Source: Cryptomeria japonica
Taxonomy: Eukaryota; Streptophyta; Pinopsida; Cupressales; Cupressaceae
NCBI RefSeq assembly: GCF_030272615.1
Contig: NC_081414.1
Coordinates: 3,287,501-3,351,500 of the forward strand
DNA: 64,000 bases
Reading direction: 5' to 3'
The position numbers and the translations under genes were made by a program. How positions within the stretch are numbered: position 1 is the first letter of the stretch; the number at the start of each line of letters is the position of its first letter. Of this stretch, positions 1 to 10,614 are shown piece by piece. Below the pieces are notes generated by a model. It made no database searches. It was given only the letters and a program-made list of their open reading frames with translations, and was not told where the DNA came from.

Positions 1-1601
1 ATATTCAGTTGTATTGTTGGTGCATGGAAAGCTTAATTTGTATGTTTTTGGAATTGTATGACCTTGTGGTGTGATGAATAGAATACCTACTCCTGATCCA
101 TGTTGTGTATATGAACCATCAAAGTATAATTGCCATGTTTTTGTGGTGACTATTAGGATATCAGCATCAGGAAACTCAATTTGTAAAGGATGATTATCTT
201 GAAGTGGTGAATCTGCTAGTTGGTCTGCAATGACTTGCCCCTTGATAGATTTTTTGTCAATGTACTTAATATCAAACTCACTTAGAATCATGATCCATTT
301 TGCTGATCGTCCTGTTAATGTTGCCTTGCTGAGAAAATACTTCAATGGATCAATTTTAGCAAGCAACTTGATGGAGTGAGATAGTGGATAGTGTCTTAAT
401 TCTTGAGAAGCAAAAACTACCGCCAAGCATGCTCTTTCTATTGGAGAATAGTTGAGCTCGTACCCCACTAGTGTTATGCTAATGTAGTAGATGGCCTGTT
501 CTTTTCCTTCATTATCTTGTTGTGCGAGCAGAACTCCTAATGATACCTCAGTGGTCGATACATAGAGTAACAACGGCTTTCCTGGAATTGGCAATATTAG
601 GATAGGTGGTTGCATGAGATATGCCTTGACCTTGTTGAATGCATCCTCACATTGATGGTCCCATCTAAAATGAATATTTTTATGCAATAGATGAGTAAAT
701 GGTTGGCGTTCACCTTCTAGTTGAGCAACAAATCTTCTGATTGACTGTAGTCTTCCTTGAAGTGATATGAGTTGATTGATATTCTGGGGAGATGTCATTT
801 CCATGATTGCTTTGACCTTAGCTAGATCTACTTCGATACCTCTAGCTGAAACAATGTATCCCAATAGCTTGCCTGGAGTGACACCAAAGGTACATTTCTT
901 GGGATTAAGTCATAGCTTATACTGTTCTAACTTGTCAAAGATCTTTTCTAGAAATCCTATATGGTCTTCTCTGTTGTATGATTTGGCCAAGATGTCATCC
1001 ACATAATCTTCCATGAATGTATGCATCATCTCATGGATATTGTTGTCCTAGCTCTCTGATATGTAGCACCTGTGTTCTTTAGTCCAAAAGGCATGACGTT
1101 TCAGCATAAAGTACCCCATGGACATGTGAAAGTTGTCTTTTCTTGATCTTCGGGTGTTATTTTAATCTGATTGTATTTGGAGAAACCATCCATCAGAGAA
1201 AACATGGAGTGTCTAGCAGTTAAATCCACAATGATGTCAATGTTAGGCAAAGGAAAATCATCCTTAGGGCATGCATTATTAAGATCTCTGAAGTCTGTGC
1301 ATATTCTAATACTTTTATCTGGTTTGGAAATAGGAACGATGTTGGATACCCATTGATGATAAGCTACAGGTCTGATGAATCCGACATCTAATAATTTCTT
1401 TAGTTCTGCTTTGACTAGAAGAGCAATATGTGGATGCATTTTCCTTAATTTTTGTTTAACTAGTTTGGCTCCTGGACTAACATTTAAGTGATGCATAATA
1501 AGCTCTGGATCCAATCCTGACATGTCTACATATGACCAGGCAAAATTGATTTGTCGTCGTTTGAAGAATTCCATATATTGTTGCATTTCTTGCTCTGACA
1601 T
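1..1601 (-). pseudogene. Reverse transcriptase, RNase H and start of second RNase H (Tat-1)
   Basis: The minus-strand ORF 1101-1601 carries RT fingers and palm: KQKLRKMHPHIALLVKAELK, VSNIVPISKPDKSIRICTDF, then LNNACPKDDFPLPNIDIIVD. After a frame break near 1100 the chain resumes with MHTFMEDYVDDILAKS, where YVDD is the catalytic motif (about 975-1030). Next come LNPKKCTFGVTPGKLLGYIV, RNase H pieces such as GKPLLLYVSTTEVSLGVLL, and finally WQLYFDGSYTQHGSGVGILF, the start of a second archaeal-type RNase H. There is an in-frame stop in KL*LNPKKC. The two RNase H domains support Tat lineage. Confidence 0.85.
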
Positions 1602-2689
1602 AGAAGTTGTTGGATGGAGAATCTTTGGTTGCTTTGTTGTCCCAATGTTAACTAACTATGTTGGTTCAATCAAAATGGATGACCTTTCTTGGTAATGCGC
1701 AGGTAAAGTGTCAAATCTCCCATATTTCGGTGCCTCAAGGAGGTTTTCATCGTTAGATGTGTCCTTTCTTTTTACTTTTTCTTGATCTAATGTTGCCAAG
1801 AAATGGTTTTCAGCATTAGACCTGATATTGTTTTCTTTATTTTCACTTTTGCGACTAGGAGATTTGGCACCCACTTGACTAGAAGATGCGTTGTTGAAAT
1901 TCCTGGTGAAATTTGTTGCGGGTTCAATTGCATTAAGATATACAGATATTGCATGGTCATTAGGAAAGGTATCAATGGTAGTATGTCCTTCATTTTTCCA
2001 ATCAATAAGTTCGAGGTAGATTAGAGGTAGGGGTCATCAGGTTGAGACATTTCAAGGGTGTCAAGGGTCATGATAGATGCGTCAAAGTTTTTGATATGTA
2101 TGTCTATGTCTAGAATAGTACTCTCGTTAGAATGACCTCGCACAAGGATCTCTTTATCATCCTCAATTAAATCCAAGTCAACCGAATGTGATTCTAATTC
2201 AAGTGAGCTAGTTCCTAACGTTTTCCCTGCATACGTGTGAACTACATTGACTCCTACATCTTCTTCAAAGCAATTTTCTTCAGATGATTCTTCAGAGTGA
2301 TAGGAATCCCATTCCCATTCATTATAATTTGTCTCACTTGCAGCTTGCAATCTATAGATTTGTTCATATAGTATTTGATTTGTTTCTTTTTATTTTCTTG
2401 CTATATCTTTTCTTCTTTCATATTCAACCTCTTCCGGACTGAGATTGAATTTTGTCAACCTTGCTATGAGTTCTCCTTGAGTAATACTAGGTTCATGCTT
2501 GTTTTGATTGAAATTTAAGGCTGCTTGGGAGGTACCATAAGTTTGTTTTTCCTGTTGATTTGAGGCTTGCTTATTTTTCCATTTCATGTTTGCTTGTGCT
2601 TGTTGCTTGGCAGATGCTTCTTCTCTTTCAATTGCAAGTTGTTCTTGTCTATTTTCATATTCCTCTTGTTGTTGGCTAAAAGATGTGTC
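1602..2689 (-). pseudogene. Degenerate pol linker upstream of RT (Tat-1)
   Basis: Short minus-strand open stretches (2390-2587 Gln/Lys-rich, 2021-2350 Asp/Glu-rich, 1656-1874 Lys/Asn-rich) fill the gap between the G-patch-like segment and RT. They read as one acidic, low-complexity connector broken by frameshifts. No domain was recognised. Confidence 0.5.
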
Positions 2690-2992
2690 TTCTGGTAGAG
2701 TAACTTGTCCATACCCTAAGCCTATTTTGTCTATAGCCTGCTAAGTGTAAGATTGGATAGGTTTTGAGATACCTTCTTTTATTTTTCATATAGGACCTGT
2801 TCCAATGTATCCCATTTTTCTAAGAATGTTAAATCCTTTTCCATAATTTTCGGTGGGTATGCGGATAGTGTTGATCTTTTGTTCGACTTCTTCATCCTTG
2901 TATAACCATTGTAGTACATCTTTGTCTTTTATTTCCTCTGATAAGGTCCCAGCACTAACAAATGCTCCATCAAATATCGGAAGATGTTTCAC
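2690..2992 (-). pseudogene. G-patch-like linker between protease and RT (Tat-1)
   Basis: The minus-strand ORF 2786-2992 starts MKHLPIFDGAFVSAGTL and ends with YGKGFNILRKMGYIGTGPI. That glycine-rich pattern fits the G-patch consensus (G..ILxKMGYxGxGxI). After a stop the frame continues to GLGYGQV near 2700-2725, a downstream FGLGY-type motif that often follows such segments in plant polyproteins. A similar module is present in Tat-B at 36110-36241. The domain call is by motif only. Confidence 0.5.
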
Positions 2993-3961
2993 AATTGGTT
3001 GTTGTTGAGAGTTTGATGGTTTTCCATAGGACGTAGGAGAGACTGGTAATTATGATATTGAATATTCTCCATTCTCTCGATCTCTTAGTTGCATTTATTT
3101 TTTCATACTTGACAAAATTGAGGCAAATGATTTTTCTTTGGATTGTGTGTTCGAAGATGATGCCTCCATATTATGAGGAACAATGACTTCTTGAGCTGGT
3201 TTGAGATTACTACAATACTGAAATGGATTTGAATCTACTGAGATCGTGATTTCTTGCCCACTGTAGGGAAATTTTAGGCACTGATGATATGTTGATGGAA
3301 CAGCTTGTATGTCATGTATCCATGGTCTTCCCAAGAGTATGTTGTATGATAAGTCCAAGTCTAGAACTTGGCATGTTGTGTCTTTCTATAAAGGTCCCAC
3401 TCTGATAGGTAACATCACAATTCCTTTAGAGGAACGCTCTTCTTCATCATATGCTTTGATGGTGATCTTTTTTCAGGCATCAACTGCATCTTCTAAATAA
3501 CCTAGAGCACGGACAAGACTCAAAGAGCAAATATTTAAGCTAGCTCCACACACTATTAGGACATGTTTAACTCGCATCTTATGAATGATGACTTTGATAT
3601 GCAAGGGAGAATTATGTGGATGTTGCAAGGACATTTCATCTTCTTCTGTGAATGATAAGAAGTGAGGGGTTGTGAGGTGTCCCACCATGGTTTGGAATTG
3701 ATCTATATCAAGATCTTTGGACATTGTTGTATCTACTAATGCTCTTTCAAGAATTTCTTTGTGTGCAGGTGAAAGCTTTAAAAGTTCTAAGATGGATATT
3801 TGCACGAGCGTTTTTTGCAATTGCTCCACTAGATTATATTGTTTTGCAGCGGATGACGTGTTAGTGGCAGGACCCAGCAAAACAACTTTGGCTTTGCTTC
3901 TTCTGATAGCATGAGCAGGTTCTTGATTTTTCTTTTCTTTAACTAAAATCACCTTTACCAC
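2993..3961 (-). pseudogene. Retroviral-type aspartic protease region (Tat-1)
   Basis: Minus-strand reading shows a pre-protease segment with LVEQLQKTLVQISILELL (about 3790-3850), then HNSPLHIKVIIHKMRVKHVLI leading into the flap-proximal NICSLSLVRALGY, and downstream [20 protein letters not shown] in 3095-3358. The catalytic Asp-Gly-Gly seen in Tat-A (LIDGGAGLNIC) is replaced by LIVCGASLNIC, so the active-site Asp is lost. Frames change between 3473 and 3358. Not functional. Confidence 0.75.
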
Positions 3962-3971
3962 ATTATCAAAT

Positions 3972-4560
3972 TTATGTGTAGTTTACCTTTGTTTTACCCT
4001 TACCATTGTTTGTTGTTGACGATTCACCCTTCTCATAATTTGGAAGCGGAGTTTTAAAAGTTGTATGAGATTCATTTGTCGTATGTCCATCCACAGTTAT
4101 TACTCCATTATCAATCAAATCTTGGATGACATGTTTCAATCGCTGACAATTATCTGTGTGATGTCCTTTATTTTGATGGAAATCACAATAATGGTTTATC
4201 ATTCCACCAAGGGGATTTTACTTGAGGTTCGTAGTTCCTTCCTTATGGAAAAATAATCAATTTGTTTGCGAGAAGTGTCTTTAGTACTGACCCAAGTGGT
4301 TCACCAATGTTTGTAAATTTCCTTCGAAAGAAATTGTTTAAAGTTGATTTTTGGTGATTGTTGTTTTGTTGAGTTGTTGCTGAGTGAGTGGATAAATTGA
4401 AAATTGATTGTTTTGGTTTTATATTGTTGTTGTCCACTATTCCATCATTGACGACATTTTGATTTCTATTCCAAAATTTAGGCTTATCATTGTTATTGTT
4501 GCTAACATTGTTGTTAGGAGGATTAACGCCAAAAATGAGATTTCCGGCCAAAAATGATGA
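3972..4560 (-). pseudogene. gag C-terminal remnant with CX2HX4HX4C zinc knuckle (Tat-1)
   Basis: Minus-strand reading gives an Asn-rich linker (around 4243-4510), a segment NIGEPLGSVLKTLLANKLI, then after a frame break the knuckle CDFHQNKGHHTDNC at about 4140-4200. The second Cys of the classical CCHC knuckle is His here, as is common in plant Tat gag proteins. The knuckle is followed by LKHVIQDLIDNG. The matching region of Tat-A is 45499-46175. The retrotransposon gag (capsid) domain is absent: the leader joins straight to the Asn-rich part, so an internal deletion removed it. Confidence 0.75.
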
Positions 4561-4566
4561 TTTTCG

Positions 4567-4583
4567 GCCCCACGGTGGGCGCA
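4567..4583 (-). promoter_or_regulatory. Primer-binding-site-like sequence of Tat-1
   Basis: The minus strand reads GCGCCCACCGTGGGGC just inside the LTR end. This resembles the TGGCGCCCACCGTGGGGC start seen in plant gypsy elements, with a G lost next to the T-run. The priming tRNA was not assigned. Confidence 0.45.
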
Positions 4584-4587
4584 AAAA

Positions 4588-5712
4588 TGTCATGCCTGTG
4601 AAGTGTGATACTTGCAGATGCAACGCAAACACTCAATAGATAATTACAAGCATGGTTAGAAACTAAGAATCAAATGAAAGATGAACCATGACAAAGTGAC
4701 ATATTGCCTCCTAAGAGATGCGAGTGTGGATTTGCTCTCAGATATGGATGAGCAATCCCAGTGACTTGACTAAACCTAGACGGAGGATTTGAAATGATAA
4801 TGATATGCAAAGATGAGATTGATTATGCTAGATTGATCCAAGAGACTAATTAAGCTAATGATATGCATGATTAAGCTATGATGATGATGCAATTAAGCTA
4901 GAAAATAGATTGATTAACCTACATGATTCAACAATTATGCTATAAAATGATCAAATTAAGCTAATGCAATTGCCTATAACAATAATTCTCAAAATTATAT
5001 GCCTATAGTAACAATGCCTAAATTGATAACGAGATGGGGTCCTTACTGCTCCAAAATGGGGGATATTTATAGGATTTCCAAGGCTAGGGATGAGGTGGCA
5101 GGAATCAACGGTCAAGATTGAGTCTGAAGATATCAAGGGTGAAATTGGAGGAGGTTTAAGAAGAGGTTGGAGGAAGGGACACTTGTCATCTCTGTGGTGA
5201 CAAGTGTCAAGGAGCCTTTCTCATAAAAGGTCAACTGTCCAAGAGAGGAGACATGTGACCAAAGTGTCATGTGTCTCAAGGGGAGAATATCCATACCATA
5301 GGAGGTTAGAATGTGCAAGATAGAATAGGGTTAAGAAAACCCAAGTTTAGGTGGAATGGGTTAGGTTAGAGGGATGGTTAGGTTAGGTGGTTAGAAGTTA
5401 GGAGGCATGTGGGTAATTTGAATTTAAAAATTCAAATAACAAGAAAAGATTAATTAATTTTCAACAACTCATAAATTGATTTGTTTTAATTAATTAGGGG
5501 ATTAGAAAAAATGAATTACATGGGGGAGGATTAATTAATTAAAGGGGACCATTGAAATGAACCTATTAAATAAATCCTTAGATTTATTAATAAGTAGATG
5601 AAAGGGAGAATTTAATCAAATTGCTAATGAATCCAATTAAATTAGGAAGGGGGATTAATTAAATAATTGCTTATTTAATTAATTATCTTCAGACCATTTT
5701 TAGGTGTATACA
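4588..5712 (-). repeat. 5' LTR of Tat-1
   Basis: On the minus strand it starts TGTATACACC at 5712 and ends CATGACA at 4588, giving canonical TG...CA termini and about 1125 bp. The right end resembles the LTR starts of Tat-A (TGTAGACACCTAAAATTG), followed by the same run of TTAATTAAATAA-type sequence, so the families are related. The inner end sits directly beside the PBS-like sequence. The putative target-site base run outside is TATTC (5713-5717); its partner lies outside the window. Confidence 0.7.
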
Positions 5713-8623
5713 TATTCTATTACAACTTCCACATTTTACTAAGGAACTTGGTAAGAAAAGATATTCCATTACAACCTTAAACTAATTGTAACATTCCATT
5801 TTCAAAATATTTTAACTCCATATTATTATATACAATCCACTGATGGAAAATATACACTCTAATTGTTCTCAATCCACAATACTTTAAAATATTGACATAT
5901 TTTTTTTCTTAGTTGCACATTAAGTGATCACCCATGATAAATTAGTGTATTTCTAAGGTAACATCCTTTATAAATGAAATGTATTGCCGAGTGTCCCAAA
6001 AAAATAGATATATCCCATATCTTCTCATAAACTCAATTTTAGCAAGTGATCTTTGCCTAACTATTGTTCTCTTCCTTCATGAATACATGCAAGCACCACA
6101 CTGAAAGGTGTAGGCCTCACAAATCAAACCATCAAAATAGAGGAATAAAAATCAATCAAATGTACAACTTCTTATCAAATTCTAATTTATTAACATCCAT
6201 AAAAATCATATATTCATCTCACATGAATCAATTTACATAATTCAATTTCAATTGCAAACCAAACAAGAGGACAAAAATTTAAGATTTTAGACCAAACAAG
6301 CATTCAAACAAATCAATTTCTAGTTTTATGTTCAATCTATGTAAATAAGTATTATGTTGAGCATTAGGCGAATGAGAGTCATAAATCTACAATGCATTCC
6401 TCCCCCAACTACAATATCAAACTTATTTTTGTACAATTATTGTAGTGAAAAGAATACACAAACCATTTAACTCAAACCATGGGGCGGAATGATAATCAAT
6501 AACTCTTGGTGCCAAATCAAATGATCTTTTGTAAAGAAGATAATTGGTAATGAAATTGTGGTAGAATATTAATTAACATTGTAGTATGCTACATTTAAGG
6601 CTCCTTTGTTTCTAGACCTAGTGTCATCCCAAACATCAAGATCCAATAGAATGCTAATTAAATGTGTGGGGGTAGAAGTGGAGTGTGAGGAAATGTGGGA
6701 TAAATGATACCATTTTGGAAGTAGACATCTCCATCTGCTATATGATCCTACAACATAGTGTATAAATATGAGGTATATTGGTCTCTACCATCGGGAATCC
6801 ACGTGGTGCGCCTTCAATCAACATTAAAATAATAAGAAATTCTAAGGTATCCTCTCAACCTCATCTTGCATGTGGTTGTTGACTAACACCCTTGTATAGA
6901 ATATTTTTAAGTTGTCCACTTGCATTGCACCCATGGTGTGTAAACTATTTGTTCTATGTCTCACATGAAGCTCCACATGGACCCGATAAGATAGGGTGCC
7001 CCAATATTGGGTCCTCTCCCCTATACATAGTTTCAACTAATATTTGAAATGATTGTACAAAAAAAAAATTATGTTGATAATTTTGAATTCATTATTCCCT
7101 TGCATCATTATCAAATTATGAAAAAAAATCATTGATAAATGAAAAACATATATTTGAAATTTTATTTATTATATATATTAATTTATTAGTGAATGACGAA
7201 CATAAATATGCATTATAAGTATAGATTCAAAGGACATACAAAATGCATAAACCATGCCTTCCAATAATACAATATCAAACTTGTCTGTGTACAATAATTT
7301 TTATCAAAAAAATAGACAACTCTTTTTACTCAAACCATGGGGGAAAAGGACATGGACTTATCTGATAGAACTTGGTGTTTCTTGGATACTTTGCAAACAT
7401 AAGCCACTCATGTTGTCCTCCCTTTTTGGTGTAATTAGAGTGTTACTTAAATGAGATGGTGTGAAACCTATAGTTGGAGTGTCAATTACATGAGATGGGG
7501 TTGGGCCTAAAATTGGATTGCTAGTTACATGGGATGTGGTCGAACCTATAGAATTCACAGCATCAAAATAGTGAGGGACATGGATGTTCATCATATCCCT
7601 AAGCAATTCATGTTGTTAGCATATTACTTAAACAACTTTATTTGTCTAAATCCCTCCTTGCCAACACATTCTTTTTCACTTCTTTGTTGATCCCTTAGGG
7701 TCCTCTCTTGCACCATTCCTTGTTCCTTTCCTACCTTTCAATGATTTTATGTTGTTTTCTTGCTTTTTGTTGAAGGTATTTATCTAGCTTTACTTACTCC
7801 TTCATTTATCTTTCAATAATTTGCTCTACCTTTCTCTGCTTTGTTTGTTCTCTCTTTCTCGCTTTCAACTATTTGGTTTCTTTATTCCTTTGCTCATGTT
7901 CCATTGAAAGTTTCATGTAGTCATCTACTATTAGGATTTGAGACTATTGACTCAAACAAATTGTATTTCCCTTTACATTCCTTAGTGTGTCCTTGACAAT
8001 GTGAATAGGAAATTTGAAGAATTTATTGAGTTATGTGTTGGTTTGAGAATCCAATTTTGTATCAATTGTATGTTCAATTTCATGGATAATTGTTCATTAT
8101 CTTGACTTCCTCTTAACTCTATAGAATTATCTTTTTCATACCAATCTCCACGATCAACATAGTAGTGTATTATTTCAAACTTTCAATCTAGGTGGGAGAG
8201 ATGGGAAGAGATGTGTGTCTTCTTTTTGCTAGGGGTGTAAGTGAATTTCCAAATTCATAACACCCTCCAATAACCATGATAGTCCCCTTAGCTATAATGG
8301 AAGACTAAACTATCCATCTTATTGTTGCTCATTCTAAGTCTCTTCCAACTGTATTCTTGTACCATTGGTTCAAGTATTGTAGAATGTAACTCCCCTATTG
8401 CAAGGAAGTTGTATGCCACTTCTACTTCTGAAAAATCAACTTCTAAAAGACAGAATGTTTTACACTCCAAAAGCATCATCATGTATACTAAATTGACATG
8501 TGTCACTAGTCCTTCATAAGAACATCAATATTAAGTGGGCATATGCATGCCCTCATGGATACTATTATGACATTTTCACTAGTCAATACCTTTTAAATGC
8601 CTTTCTCGCAAGTTTTTTCAATT
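5713..8623. other. AT-rich decayed intergenic DNA
   Basis: No intact gene is seen. Two diverged direct repeats occur: about 6395-6520 and 7250-7375 share ACAATATCAAACTT and CTCAAACCATGGGG blocks, which suggests an old duplication or element remnant. A possible minus-strand coding relic lies at 7358-7930 (separate entry). Short ORFs elsewhere match nothing recognised. Confidence 0.5.
7358..7930 (-). pseudogene. Possible decayed CDS: charged coil plus degenerate 13-residue repeats
   Basis: On the minus strand, 7640-7920 reads as a Lys/Arg/Glu/Gln-rich segment interrupted by stops, compatible with a decayed coiled coil. It is followed by ORF 7358-7606, which contains three imperfect copies of a motif: SIGSTTSHVTSNPI, LGPTPSHVIDTPTI, GFTPSHLSNTLI. 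The Ser-His pair is kept in all three. This composition is more protein-like than the surrounding AT-rich DNA. The family is not recognised, and it may be part of an unknown transposon gene. Confidence 0.3.
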
Positions 8624-9440
8624 TGTAGTGTCATAAAATTGTGAACCCTGCAATTTTAACCATATTTGGGGTCCTCACCTTGGTGACGGCATCTCCTTTC
8701 TTAATCGGGACTTATTTCTGCATTTCCAACCCTTCTCACTTCTTCCTTCATGTCTTGTGTCTTCTTTAGACCCTGTCCGGGGCCCAAAATAGGGCAGGAC
8801 AAGGGCATGACCCTATGTTTGGTCTGCCCGATCTCCTATGCATTTCTTGTCTTTGGGGTTCATTATTCCTCTTTGTCGGCCTTTGGTGATTGAAATTTAA
8901 TCCTTGACGCATGTATAAAAGGGAATTCAATACCCTCATTCAAGAATGGATGGACAACGGAGAGACAGATAAGGAGAATAAGGAGAAGATACAATATTTC
9001 AAGGTCATCATCAAAGCATTCAAGTCTTCTTCATTCATCCATTGGAGCAACATTACAACATTCATTTGCAAGCATGTGTGTGTTAGGGTTTTGTCATGTT
9101 ACATTCCATTTCATACAACATTTGTGGTTACATTCAAGAAGCAAATCAATCATCGTCAACAAGTTGCAGATCTATAAGGTATACATTTCCATTGTTTACA
9201 TTCAAGCATTTTCAATTACTTTCTTTCAAGGTTGACTCCTCAACCGGGGTTTGACTGAGGCAAACCCCTATCCACAATCATTATTCCTCTCTTTTTTGTG
9301 TGTAGGTTGTAGGTGTGCAACTGTAATTGCAGGTTTGGGCTTCATTTGCAGAGACAGAAGAACCCTTTTTGTTTCGCGGATTTTGTGGAGGACCATGTAT
9401 ATTCCCGCCACAGTCCCGACGACTTTTCTCCAAATTTGCA
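8624..9440 (+). repeat. LTR-like remnant with TATA box
   Basis: It begins TGTAGTGTCATAAAATTGTG, a common plant LTR opening, carries a TATA-like TGTATAAAAGGG at 8909-8920, and ends TTTGCA at 9440 before AGGTAGATCC. This is about 817 bp, consistent with a solo LTR or truncated element. No matching second LTR or target-site duplication was found in the window. The ORF inside (8911-9177) starts at the TATA box and is taken as spurious. Confidence 0.45.
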
Positions 9441-10124
9441 AGGTAGATCCATATCAGTCTAATTAGCTCGGATCTGAAATTATAGCATGATCCCGAACTG
9501 GTAGCTCCTCATTTCACTAATTTCCTCTCTCTTTTCCGCATAGTGAACAAGTCAACTTTCTCATTTACAAAATAGGGTAAATCACACTTCAACCCTTGCA
9601 ATACATTTGGAATTAACATCCTTGTTTCCCTCGGATTTGGATCTAGTGAATTCAAGCCCCTCTTTTGAATGTAAAGTTCCTCCCAAGTGAAAATCATCCT
9701 AGTGGCTTCCTTTCTCTCTCCTAGGTGGGGAGTCACTAGGATCAAATTTTCCACTTTACACAATTATTCGCTCTTAATTTCAATAATGTGATACTTAGCC
9801 AACCAGGTTCCTCTTTCAAATTTAAAATATGATTTACATGTAGAAAAACACCCATCAATAGTTGTAGTTTGTGTGAAGGGTGAGCTCAATATGTTAACAA
9901 GTCAAACTCTAATTCCTTTGCCTCTTCGATTGCTATTATAATAACAGAGATTTCATGGCCATCAAAAATCAGCATGTTGATTTGTTGGTGACACCACCTG
10001 AAACTAATTTGTCAAAGTGATGCAACCAATTCATAAATAATTTATTATTCATCCATGCATAGGGTTAGGTAGTCATGAAAGCACCCATTTCATTGTTACT
10101 AATATAATTTTTCAATTTCTTTAT
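9441..10124. other. Unassigned intergenic stretch
   Basis: A minus-strand open frame (9509-9763, 84 codons, ending KVDLFTMRKRERKLVK) has a protein-like composition but no recognised family. The rest is AT-rich without visible signals. Confidence 0.3.
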
Positions 10125-10530
10125 TGTTAGTATAGGTCTTTTATATTCCTTATGTTAGCAGTACTTATTTTTCCTACACGTTATTTATGTTTGCTTAGGT
10201 TATTAGGATAAGTTAATATGAGGACACATGGCAAAATACTTCAGCTACATGTGTCGCTCTCTCCCACACATGGGTAGTTGAGTTATGCACCCTCTTTTGG
10301 TTTGTTGTGACACCTCCCATAACCACCATTTTCTTATTTCCTAAGTGGGTTATGGGGTAGTTTCCAATATTTTTAAATTGTCATACTTGTAATATTATGC
10401 ATTAATTATAAAGTGTCAACCTTGTAATGTTTCACGGGAGGTAATTGTTTAAACTAGTGGAAAGAGGGAATGTCTCATGTGTCTTATTTCTTACACTTTT
10501 CCTCACTCTTTGCAATCTTCTTTTCTGCTC
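10125..10530 (+). repeat. Left LTR of copia element E
   Basis: The first 200 bp match the sequences starting at 18666 and 19495: shared blocks include TTTTTCCTACAC, TTATT, GCTTAGGTTATTA and ATATGAGGACACATGG. The copies then diverge and share only scattered blocks, so the 3' boundary near 10530 is approximate. No clean TGGTATCAGAGC primer site is preserved. Confidence 0.6.
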
Positions 10531-10614
10531 TCATGGATGCATCTATGGTTCTTGTTTTAACGCCATATAACTATTTTGAATAGAAATCTAAGATGATAAT
10601 ATATCTAAAAAGAC

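Larger units (their letters stand above)
1..5712 (-). mobile_element. Tat-lineage Ty3/gypsy retrotransposon (Tat-1), truncated by window edge
   Basis: Read on the minus strand the order is LTR (4588-5712), primer-binding-site-like sequence, gag remnant with a zinc knuckle, protease, G-patch-like linker, reverse transcriptase, RNase H and the start of a second RNase H at position 1. That order, with an extra RNase H opening WQLYFDGSY near positions 80-120, is typical of the Tat lineage of Ty3/gypsy elements. Integrase and the 3' LTR would lie left of the window. Many stops and frameshifts make it a dead copy. Most of gag between the leader and the zinc knuckle is missing. Confidence 0.85.

Noticed and set aside
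8911-9177. 88-codon plus-strand ORF
   Set aside because: Begins at the TATA-like box of an LTR-like remnant and would be transcribed leader; no motif.
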